Source: DASWIV01 sp036397475 | Lineage (GTDB): Bacteria; JAJVIF01; JAPKYR01 | Direction of reading: 5' to 3' | Assembly: GCA_036397475.1 (NCBI GenBank) | Contig: DASWIV010000285.1 | Span: 1-10,376 of the forward strand | DNA length: 10,376 nucleotides | Shown: positions 1 through 6,911 of the stretch, piece by piece | Position numbering within the stretch: the stretch's first letter is position 1 | Layout of the letters: each line of letters opens with the position of its first letter | Program-made: the position numbers and the translations under genes | The notes under the pieces: generated by a model | The model's database searches: none | Told to the model about the DNA's origin: nothing | What the model saw: the letters and a program-made list of their open reading frames with translations, nothing else

Positions 1-129
1 TTTCCGTAACCCCCTTTAATAGCCAGTTTCATCCAATTTTTCAGATTTCGTGCTCGATTTCTCAGGGATGGAAGCCTAATTGCACCTGAATAATTATTCA
101 TGCGAACTTATTCTATGTACGGCAGATTC

Positions 130-134
130 GGAGG
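130..134 (+). promoter_or_regulatory. Ribosome binding site fixing the GNAT gene start
   Basis: A GGAGG core lies 8 nt before the ATG at 143. The frame is open further upstream to a TTG at 80, but that codon has no comparable site, so this motif decides in favour of the ATG at 143. Confidence 0.8.
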
Positions 135-142
135 AAAAAGCC

Positions 143-706
143 ATGGGAGTTATCTCTCTTTCCAATTCTTTGCGAATCGCCACCGATCCTTTAGCGGATG
201 TTCAGGTAGATCGATACAGTATGCATATGCGGATCGAACACGAGATCCCGGTACACGATCTGCCTTTGCCTTACACAATTCAGAGATTTTCGGTGGCCAA
301 AATAAATAGGTTCGCAGCGGTCCTTTTTATGGGATTCGCACACCAGCCGGAACGACGTTTCTACCCACGGTTATGGACAAACCGTGGATGCAGGGAAATG
401 ATCGATGAATTCCGGAATCTTGCGGGATTCCTCGAGGACGCGTCTTATGTGATCCTCTACAGGGGAATCCCTGTCGCGGCGATTATGACGTCGAGGCCCT
501 TCGGATGTGTGTTCGGACAAATACATTTCGTCGCTGTCGCTCAAAGGCACCGGCGAAAAGGGCTCGGTTCGTTCCTTGTCAAAACGGCACTGAATGATTT
601 CGTCAGGTTGAATTTGCACCATGTCACGGTACAGATAATTGGGGAAAACCGTCCGGGCATCAAATTCTTCCGCGTACAGGGATTCCGTGCAGCACAGTTA
701 GGCTGA
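143..706 (+). CDS. GNAT-family N-acetyltransferase
   Basis: A 187-residue protein that probably transfers an acetyl group from acetyl-CoA to an amine; the substrate cannot be read from the sequence. The acetyl-CoA binding motif A of the GNAT fold is clear near residues 130-145: the run QRHRRKGLG (Q134 to G142) fits the Q/R-x-x-G-x-G/A signature and follows the hydrophobic strand IHFVAVA. Further on, ENRPGIKFFRVQGF resembles the motif B region, where an aligned N/P and a Phe-rich strand end the fold. About 90 N-terminal residues are not recognisable and may form a substrate-binding or accessory part, as 187 aa is slightly longer than a minimal GNAT domain. No signal peptide or membrane segment is visible, so it is probably cytoplasmic. 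I chose ATG 143 over the upstream TTG at 80 because of the strong GGAGG site. It appears to be a single-gene unit, since a terminator follows about 50 nt after the stop. The GNAT call is firm; the function is open. Confidence 0.87.
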   Translation: MGVISLSNSLRIATDPLADVQVDRYSMHMRIEHEIPVHDLPLPYTIQRFSVAKINRFAAVLFMGFAHQPERRFYPRLWTNRGCREMIDEFRNLAGFLEDASYVILYRGIPVAAIMTSRPFGCVFGQIHFVAVAQRHRRKGLGSFLVKTALNDFVRLNLHHVTVQIIGENRPGIKFFRVQGFRAAQLG

Positions 707-758
707 ATACATAATGTGTGGTAGTTGACAGATTTAATTCGAACCTATTAATTGTTTT

Positions 759-786
759 AAAAGGCCTCGACATCGGGGCCTTTTTG
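759..786 (+). terminator. Rho-independent terminator after the GNAT gene
   Basis: A 10-bp stem (759-768 pairing with 775-784, one G-T wobble) encloses the 6-nt loop GACATC, and the 3' arm runs into five T. The 5' arm starts with AAAA after a run of T, so the same hairpin might also act on the other strand. It separates the acetyltransferase from the downstream lipoprotein transcript. Confidence 0.85.
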
Positions 787-862
787 TTGAAAATCTTGAA
801 AAATCACAATGGTGAAATATTTCTGAATTCAGTGATATATTTAGCCATTATTAAATTTTATG

Positions 863-871
863 TGATATAAT
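863..871 (+). promoter_or_regulatory. Extended -10 promoter for the large lipoprotein
   Basis: TGATATAAT is a perfect extended -10 element (TG-n-TATAAT) in an AT-rich stretch. No good -35 hexamer lies 16-18 nt upstream, which is usual when the extended element is present. Transcription would start near 878, leaving a leader of about 68 nt before the ATG at 946. It lies downstream of the terminator at 759-786, which supports an independent transcript. Confidence 0.65.
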
Positions 872-935
872 TAAGCTGGGATCCAACCAGGGCACTCATA
901 GACAATCAATTCCTGAAATTTAGGGCTCTTATATT

Positions 936-940
936 GGAGG
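936..940 (+). promoter_or_regulatory. Ribosome binding site fixing the lipoprotein start
   Basis: GGAGG lies 5 nt before ATG 946. A possible TTG start at 934 overlaps this site and would add four residues before the signal peptide, so ATG 946 is the better start. Confidence 0.8.
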
Positions 941-945
941 CGGTT

Positions 946-3900
946 ATGTTGCGCGCAACGTACCTTTCTATATCCTTATTTATTTCTATTATTATCATTC
1001 CGGGCTGCTCGGGAAGTGGCGCCGGAACTGTTACCCCTGATCCCATCGAAAACCCGGTTCCCCAGGGTCCTGCCGTCGAACAGACACCAGATCTCACTAC
1101 TCAGAGCCGCCAGTCCGGACCGACCCACCAGATGTGGGGATACTACGACCTTTATTTCGACTTCGAAAAGGGGACGGTGGAAGCGGTGGTTAACCGCGAC
1201 GTGATGTTCGAGGTTAATGTCGTAACCTTCATCAATCAGAGCCCGGCTAATCTTTCGTTTGAGATCGTAGAAATAATTAACGATGTCGACCATGTAGATG
1301 TAGATATAAACGTCGGACTGAAACATCCGTTCTCCGGACTCCCACAGTACAACGGCTATGATGTACGCGGGGTGTTCATCGGCGCCGGATCATCCAAGTT
1401 CGACTCCAACCAGCTCAATTATCCCGACCCTGGACTCGACCAGGTAATGATCGACGATCCTGATGTTAAGGATGGCGGAAGCCCGGATGGCTACACGCGC
1501 TGGTACAATCCGGATGAATTCTCCACCGGCGGCGAGGGATTATTCGGATACACGGTTGGAACCGCGTCTACAAAAGGATTTGCCGCATCTTCGAATATAA
1601 ATCCATACAAATTATTCGCCGACGGCCTGACGCACCATGAAAGCGCGTACGATTTTGTCTCGACTGGGGATGGTGCAGGCAATAACGTATTTTCATCCGG
1701 TTCAACAAACTGGCGGAATTATTACATCAGGTTCCCGATGCCGAACCCGGGAGTCGCTTACAACTATGCTGTTGTAGCGTCATGGGGAGGCGAGGATCCC
1801 GAATTCCATCCAACAAATACCACCGAAGTGGTCGCGTCGAAATCGGACCATGGCGGCTCGACAGTATATTACCTTGACGCCTCCAAATGGGGCGGGACAT
1901 TCAGAATGAATCTGGACCTTGCCGGCTATGGTCCACAGCCGGACATGATTAATATCGAGTCGGAAATTTTCTCCAGCGTACTTACCTTCTCTGCTAATAC
2001 CGTCAAATCAGGAACAGGTGGAGCTACATGGTCTGCATACCAGTTTGAAATTCCCGCAGACAGTGTCGACCGCAACGGACTTGTCGATGTCTGGTTCAAA
2101 CTGGATTACTTCGAGCACGATTACGAAAATGAATACGGCGTAAATAACACTACAGGTGGAGATTATTTATCCGCGTACTTCAAGTCGACACTGAATGTGC
2201 TGGATTATGTCCCTGCCTGGATCGAGGTTATCGCGCCCAACGGCGGAGAAGAATTCGTCCCCGGATCCAGTACCGACATTTTATGGGATTCTTATGAGGT
2301 TACCGGACCCGTCCGCATTCTCTACTCAAAAGACAATTTCGTCAATGATATAAACGAAATCGCGACAGATGAAGTGAACGACGGCACCTATACATGGGCA
2401 GATATTCCGTTCGACCCGTCCGACACCGTCAAAATTCAGGTCAGCTCTCTCCTGGACCCGACTGTCTTCGACCGGTCCGACGATTACTTCTCAATTCTGG
2501 AGCCATCTATTACCGTAACTTCACCCAATGGCGGAGAAGCCTGGAAAATTGAATCGAACAACGACATCACCTGGACATCGCAGTACCACACTGGCACGGT
2601 AAATATTGAATATTCATTCGACGATTTTGTATCCGATGTAAGAGTCCTGGCGGCGAATGTCCCGGATTCGGGCTCATGGACATGGACTAATATTCCGTGT
2701 GAGCCGTCCGAAACCGTCCTCGTCAGGGTCCTTAGCAATCAGTTTCCCGGAATTGTCGGCGACCAGTCCGACGATTACTTCGCTATCGAGGGAGCGGGTA
2801 AAGTCAATACTTATGGCTATGCGTATCGCGACGAGGGTTGGGTAGTGGAATCCGATGACGATGGGAATGTTTATGTCACGGGACTTATTACCCAGTTCGG
2901 TACAAACACCCAGGTATTTTTGTCCAAGTACGATTCCTGCGGCGACCTCGAATGGGGCGTTATATGGGGTGGTGCCGATTACGATTACGGGTCCGGATTG
3001 GCGCTTGACGACCAGGGTAATGTCTATGTTATAGGCGGATTTGAAAACTGGGCTGATTTCGACCCGGGGATTGGCGTCGATGGGCGGTTCTCAAACGGCT
3101 ATATCGACGTGTTCCTGGTTAAGTACAATTCATCCGGGCAGTACCAGTGGGCGAGAACCTGGGGTGGGAGTTTCACCGATGGCGGCTACGGGCTAGCTTA
3201 CGACGATGTCAATAACTACCTCTACGTATGCGGCGACTTTCATTTCACGGTCGATTTCGATCCCGGCGCCGGCAATACTTCCAGGACTTCCCTGGGTACA
3301 TACGATATCTGGCTTTCAAAATTTACATCATCCGGAACCTTCCAGTGGGTGCAGACATGGGGATCCACCCAGGAAGATTATTGTTACGGAGTTGACACCG
3401 ATTCTTCCGGAAATCCGTATATCACCGGAAATTATCTCGGAACCATGGACTTCAACCCGGGTCCGGGTACGGTGAACCACACTCCCACAGGCAAAAATGA
3501 CATTTACCTGATCAAGTTGAGCAGCGCTGGCGGCTATGTCTGGTCCAGTACAATCGGAGGAGCGGGTACTGACAGCGGGCACCGCATTGGCGTGGACGGA
3601 AGCAGCGTGTACGTTACCGGATATTTTTCCGATACGGTCGATTTCGATCCGACAGCATCAACCGATTTCAAGTCATCCGCGGGCGATGTTGACGTTTTCC
3701 TGTCAAAATATTCCACCACCGGGAGTTATATCTGGACTGAAAAGTGGGGAAGTACCGCTGAAGATATAGGATATGGTCTGACCATTGACGGCGATGGAGA
3801 CCTTTATGTCGTCGGGGCTTTCAGGGGTACGGTCGACTTCGATCCCGGCGGTGCATCGGACTATGAAACTTCGAACGGCCTTAACGACGTATTCCTGAAC

Positions 3901-4137
3901 AAACTTGATTCTACCGGTACCCAGCAATGGGTACGCGCGTGGGGAAGTTCGCTCTCTGATTACGGCTACGATATCGCTGTGGATGGACACAACATTATCT
4001 ATACGACAGGCTTGTTCCAGTCGTCCTGCGACTTCGCCCCGACCAATGCTCCATGTAATGAGCCATCATCCGTCAAGGTTTCAGCTGGCAACACCGACGT
4101 CTTCCTGACAAAACACCTCCCTGACGGCTGCTGGTAA
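946..4137 (+). CDS. Large secreted lipoprotein with Ig-like repeats and seven-blade beta-propeller
   Basis: A 1063-residue protein. It opens with a lipoprotein signal peptide: a short basic start, a run of hydrophobic residues and the lipobox IPGC with the lipidated Cys at 21. Serine follows the Cys, which would favour the outer membrane if the cell has one (inference). A Pro/Thr/Gln-rich linker leads to a module at about 60-340 beginning HQMWGYYDLY and containing HPFSGL and GYDVRGV; I know no name for it, but the lipoprotein at 5445-6908 carries it too. Two Ig-like repeats follow (about 426-515 and 520-615), each opening with PNGGE and ending in a SDDYF motif. Residues 631-1063 form seven blades of about 65 residues of the SBBP type, with the recurring pattern G-x-x-x-D-x-x-G-N-x-Y-V-x-G, then DFDPG, then D-V-F-L-x-K and W-x-x-x-W-G. 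Seven blades would make a complete propeller. The Asp-rich FDPG turns might bind calcium (inference). It is probably a surface binding or adhesion protein; no catalytic residues are evident. An extended -10 promoter lies upstream. Confidence 0.9.
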   Translation: MLRATYLSISLFISIIIIPGCSGSGAGTVTPDPIENPVPQGPAVEQTPDLTTQSRQSGPTHQMWGYYDLYFDFEKGTVEAVVNRDVMFEVNVVTFINQSPANLSFEIVEIINDVDHVDVDINVGLKHPFSGLPQYNGYDVRGVFIGAGSSKFDSNQLNYPDPGLDQVMIDDPDVKDGGSPDGYTRWYNPDEFSTGGEGLFGYTVGTASTKGFAASSNINPYKLFADGLTHHESAYDFVSTGDGAGNNVFSSGSTNWRNYYIRFPMPNPGVAYNYAVVASWGGEDPEFHPTNTTEVVASKSDHGGSTVYYLDASKWGGTFRMNLDLAGYGPQPDMINIESEIFSSVLTFSANTVKSGTGGATWSAYQFEIPADSVDRNGLVDVWFKLDYFEHDYENEYGVNNTTGGDYLSAYFKSTLNVLDYVPAWIEVIAPNGGEEFVPGSSTDILWDSYEVTGPVRILYSKDNFVNDINEIATDEVNDGTYTWADIPFDPSDTVKIQVSSLLDPTVFDRSDDYFSILEPSITVTSPNGGEAWKIESNNDITWTSQYHTGTVNIEYSFDDFVSDVRVLAANVPDSGSWTWTNIPCEPSETVLVRVLSNQFPGIVGDQSDDYFAIEGAGKVNTYGYAYRDEGWVVESDDDGNVYVTGLITQFGTNTQVFLSKYDSCGDLEWGVIWGGADYDYGSGLALDDQGNVYVIGGFENWADFDPGIGVDGRFSNGYIDVFLVKYNSSGQYQWARTWGGSFTDGGYGLAYDDVNNYLYVCGDFHFTVDFDPGAGNTSRTSLGTYDIWLSKFTSSGTFQWVQTWGSTQEDYCYGVDTDSSGNPYITGNYLGTMDFNPGPGTVNHTPTGKNDIYLIKLSSAGGYVWSSTIGGAGTDSGHRIGVDGSSVYVTGYFSDTVDFDPTASTDFKSSAGDVDVFLSKYSTTGSYIWTEKWGSTAEDIGYGLTIDGDGDLYVVGAFRGTVDFDPGGASDYETSNGLNDVFLNKLDSTGTQQWVRAWGSSLSDYGYDIAVDGHNIIYTTGLFQSSCDFAPTNAPCNEPSSVKVSAGNTDVFLTKHLPDGCW
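2221..2790 (+). repeat. Two tandem PNGGE Ig-like repeats inside the large lipoprotein
   Basis: Two copies of about 95 codons. Each opens with I-x-V-x-x-P-N-G-G-E, continues with a D-I-x-W strand and a V-x-I-x-Y-S strand, then a TYTWADIP or SWTWTNIP type turn, and closes with S-D-D-Y-F. The copies are similar at DNA level around the PNGGE codons. Such repeats are common spacers in secreted bacterial proteins. Confidence 0.8.
2836..4134 (+). repeat. Seven tandem beta-propeller blades inside the large lipoprotein
   Basis: Blades start at about 2836, 2989, 3184, 3382, 3577, 3769 and 3964. Five of the seven are 64-66 codons long; the first (51) and last (57) are shorter. Blades 2 to 6 carry the D-F-D/N-P turn, and the coding DNA around it (gtcgatttcgatcc and close variants) recurs several times. 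Blade 1 lacks the FDPG insertion and blade 7 has a variant (DFAP) with two Cys. The series ends exactly at the C-terminal DGCW. Confidence 0.8.
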
Positions 4138-4190
4138 TTAATTACGGGCCATAAAAGTCAGAATTCATATTATAGTCACATCCATTTTAC

Positions 4191-4236
4191 CGGAGCACCG
4201 GCATCCTGCCGGTCGGTCCACCATCGTCCCGATGGT
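4191..4236. repeat. Modular double-hairpin repeat, copy A
   Basis: The 46-bp unit consists of CGGAGC, a 17-nt hairpin (7-bp perfect stem, TCC loop, 4197-4213), the linker CGGTCC (4214-4219) and a second 17-nt hairpin (7-bp perfect stem ACCATCG/CGATGGT, TCC loop, 4220-4236). The same architecture, with the same leader and linker but different stem bases, recurs at 8651-8696. It lies between the large lipoprotein stop and the fbp start. No T-run follows, so it is not a normal terminator. Confidence 0.75.
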
Positions 4237-4344
4237 TCCGGGCTTCCTTAGACCGCGGCGGGTGACCGGGAACGCGGTTCTTCAGATACGCAAATAATCC
4301 CACATATCGCATTTCCGCCTCCACACCATTACAATGTACCCGCC

Positions 4345-5355
4345 ATGACAGTTCAAACACTCATCGACAAAGCACTCAAAATCCAGTCCATGTACCCCGG
4401 CGCTACAGGCAAGCTCTCCACGATCATCGGACACATCGCCATCGCCGGAAAAATCACCGCCCAGGACATGAACCGCTCCCGTCTCGCCGACACGATGGGC
4501 AAGACAGTAGGCATTAACCCGTCCGGTGAAATTGAAAAAGCCCTCGACAGTAAAGCTTCAGATAACTTCCAGCGCGCACTCGCCGCGACCGGACACTGCT
4601 GCGTCCTGATCTCAGAAGAGCGTGAAGGTCCTCAGATCGTTAAAGGAAACGAGGATGGGGAATATGTCATCGCGTACGACCCGCTCGACGGCAGCGCGAA
4701 CATAGACATCAACGTAACGGTCGGATCAATTTTCGCGATCTGGCACCGCGTCTCAAAATCCGGGCCGCCGACCGATGCCGATATCCTGCGCTGCGGAAAA
4801 GACCTCATCGCGGCTGGATACATCATGTACGGCCCATCGACTGTCCTGGTATACGCATCTGAAGGAACCATCGACGCTTTCACGCTTGACCCGTCAATCG
4901 GAGAATTCATCCTCAGCCAGCCCGACCTCAGAATCCCCGAACGCGGGAAAACGTTCTCGGTCAACGACGCCCGCCGCCGATACTGGAAACCGTACATTGT
5001 GGATTACCTCGACTGGCTTCACACTGAAGAATATTCGGGGGAGGGAAAACTCGCGAGCGGACGCCATGTCGGGTCATTGATCGCAGATGTCCACCGTACA
5101 ATTGTCCGTGGCGGAATTCACATGTATCCGGCAGGGGAAGACCTGCCCGATGGAAAAATCAGGTTGATGTACGAAGCCGCGCCGCTCGCGTGGATGATGG
5201 AACGCGCCGGAGGCATGGCGATAACCGGTACGGGAGAGACAATCCTTGATCGTGTTCCGGAAAGAATCCATGACCGATGCCCGATAATCCTCGGAAGTAA
5301 CTTCGAAGTGAACAAATTTGAGGAATTCCGAAAAAAGTGGGAAGAAAATAACTGA
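4345..5355 (+). CDS. fbp: Class I fructose-1,6-bisphosphatase
   Basis: A 336-residue cytoplasmic enzyme that hydrolyses fructose 1,6-bisphosphate to fructose 6-phosphate and phosphate, the committed step of gluconeogenesis. Its length matches class I FBPases (about 330-340 aa). The Mg-binding residues are all visible: LISEER with E91 and E92, the signature DPLDGSANID with D112 and D115, and LMYEAAP with E277, corresponding to the four metal-site acids of the well-studied mammalian enzyme. The run RHVGSLIADVHRT followed by a GGI strand and YP is the usual substrate-binding segment, and MERAGGMAITG is typical of the C-terminal part. The N-terminal PGATGKLS segment resembles the first helix region of the family. 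I took ATG 4345, which gives the usual N-terminus, although no Shine-Dalgarno is visible before it. The leader between 4138 and 4344 holds the double-hairpin repeat and a GC-rich weak hairpin (4252-4278). The second lipoprotein follows after 89 nt and could be co-transcribed. Confidence 0.96.
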   Translation: MTVQTLIDKALKIQSMYPGATGKLSTIIGHIAIAGKITAQDMNRSRLADTMGKTVGINPSGEIEKALDSKASDNFQRALAATGHCCVLISEEREGPQIVKGNEDGEYVIAYDPLDGSANIDINVTVGSIFAIWHRVSKSGPPTDADILRCGKDLIAAGYIMYGPSTVLVYASEGTIDAFTLDPSIGEFILSQPDLRIPERGKTFSVNDARRRYWKPYIVDYLDWLHTEEYSGEGKLASGRHVGSLIADVHRTIVRGGIHMYPAGEDLPDGKIRLMYEAAPLAWMMERAGGMAITGTGETILDRVPERIHDRCPIILGSNFEVNKFEEFRKKWEENN

Positions 5356-5444
5356 AAAGTTAATGGACGCTAACAATCCTCTACACATGATCATCCTTTG
5401 AATTCGTAATTTTAGTTCAGTGCGGAAAGACATGGAGGTATGTC

Positions 5445-6908
5445 ATGAAGCGTCTAATTCAATTATCTGTTGTGGTAGTTCTCTACATCCTGATTATCGG
5501 ATGCGGGACATGCTCATCAACAGATCCGGTCACCCCGGCAAATTTCGATGATAACTTCAAGCTGACTGAGGAAAACAACTCAGGTCAGACTTATCAGAAC
5601 AATCACCAGCTATGGGGCTATTACCTGCTTTATATTAATCCCGACGATTTTTCGGATTTTGAAATCGTCAAGGTACGTTCCGTAGCCGGACACTGGAATG
5701 TCGTCCAGTGGCTCGAGCAATTCCCCTGCTCAAACTGCCTTCAGATCACAAAGGTCGTGCCTTCAGGCAACGGAACTCTTCTTATCGATATCTCAATCGA
5801 GCATCCATTCACCAACCTGAATTTCACCGGATTCGATATCCGCGGTATCGCCATGTTCAATGGATCCTACAGTTTTCCAGCAATGGGACTAAGTACCCCC
5901 GACGCCTCGCTCGGAGATGGGCAGCTAATTAACGGCGACGGTTATACCACACTTTACAATTTCACAACACTCGGCGACGGTCCCGGCGGACTGCAGGGAT
6001 ACATTAAAGGAAAATTCTCATCTCAATCCCTTCCTACCGCAATCTTAAATGGATACATTCGCCATATCTCTCAGTCGCCCGGAAATTACCGTAATGCACT
6101 CCTGCCCGGAAGCGCTGTTACCCGTACATACGAAATCGATATGCCTGACGGCCCGAAAGTGATCGGATACGCTGTCGATGCCAGCTGGGAATCTGCCATC
6201 AATAAACCTGTAACCGACCCGATGACCGATTTTTCCATGGATGCCAACTGTACCGAAGCCTGGAAGATCGAGGTCTTTGAACAGCCGGGTGGAATCGGTT
6301 TGACCGAGTGCGGCGGAACGACTCTGCTGAATTTCTATGTTTTCGACTGGCAGGGACACGACAAACAGTATCCCTTGCTGGTGGAAATCCCCGGATTGTA
6401 TTCCGGTCAGAAAATAGCCGAATGGGTCGAGGATGTATCTGACTTCTCACATTACGCGCTCTCCGTGACCAACGAAGACATGGCACCTGTCGGCGATAAT
6501 GGAGGGTTCACATCCAACAGCGACCTTCCTTTTGATATCGCTGTAGACAGCTCCGGGGATGTCTACGCCAACGGCGGATTTTATGGAACCATCGATCTTG
6601 ATCCCGGTCCCGGTGTCGATGAGCATACATCGTCAGCGCAATTCGGCGATGTCCTTCTCACCAAGTGGGCACTGGACGGCTTGTACATCTGGGGACGCAC
6701 GTGGGCTGCAACTGGATTATCCTATGGAGGAATCAACGCACAGGGATGGGGTCGATCCAGTCTCCATTTTGATTATTCCGACACCCTTTATGTTGTCGGT
6801 GAGTACAGGATACCTGTAGATTTCGATCCCGGTCCGGGTGTCTATGAACAATACAGTGATTCCTGGCTATCCTACGTGCTGAAATTACAGCCGGACGGTT
6901 ACTGGTAA
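5445..6908 (+). CDS. Secreted lipoprotein sharing the N-terminal module, with two propeller blades
   Basis: A 487-residue protein and shorter paralogue of the lipoprotein at 946-4137. The signal peptide is a basic start (MKR), a hydrophobic run and a lipobox LIIGC with the lipidated Cys at 20. The shared module starts at about residue 54 with HQLWGYYLLYI and includes HPFTNL, GFDIRGI, a DGYT motif and a late YAVDASW strand matching YAVVASW in the larger protein. The PNGGE Ig-like repeats are missing. The C-terminal part from about residue 361 has two SBBP-type blades, each with a DPGPG turn (DLDPGPG and DFDPGPG). It ends in DGYW, like the DGCW end of its paralogue. Two blades cannot close a propeller, so it may oligomerise or be a reduced copy. 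GGAGG lies 6 nt before ATG 5445. No catalytic motif is seen; a surface binding role is likely but inferred. The gene ends 3 nt before the pyrG stop on the other strand. Confidence 0.88.
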   Translation: MKRLIQLSVVVVLYILIIGCGTCSSTDPVTPANFDDNFKLTEENNSGQTYQNNHQLWGYYLLYINPDDFSDFEIVKVRSVAGHWNVVQWLEQFPCSNCLQITKVVPSGNGTLLIDISIEHPFTNLNFTGFDIRGIAMFNGSYSFPAMGLSTPDASLGDGQLINGDGYTTLYNFTTLGDGPGGLQGYIKGKFSSQSLPTAILNGYIRHISQSPGNYRNALLPGSAVTRTYEIDMPDGPKVIGYAVDASWESAINKPVTDPMTDFSMDANCTEAWKIEVFEQPGGIGLTECGGTTLLNFYVFDWQGHDKQYPLLVEIPGLYSGQKIAEWVEDVSDFSHYALSVTNEDMAPVGDNGGFTSNSDLPFDIAVDSSGDVYANGGFYGTIDLDPGPGVDEHTSSAQFGDVLLTKWALDGLYIWGRTWAATGLSYGGINAQGWGRSSLHFDYSDTLYVVGEYRIPVDFDPGPGVYEQYSDSWLSYVLKLQPDGYW

Positions 6909-6911
6909 ACC

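Noticed and set aside
80..142. Extension of the GNAT protein to a TTG start
   Set aside because: The extra 21 residues show no family similarity and the GGAGG site fits ATG 143.
725..753. TTGACA followed by AT-rich sequence, a possible promoter
   Set aside because: It lies before the terminator at 759-786, so a transcript from it would stop at once, and no good -10 stands at 17 nt.
4191..4236. CRISPR-like repeat
   Set aside because: Only one unit is present at each site, the variable parts are palindromic stems rather than spacers, and there is no array or cas gene.
4252..4278. ACCGCG/CGCGGT inverted repeat as a terminator for the large lipoprotein
   Set aside because: The stem is only 6 bp with a 15-nt loop and no T-run follows.
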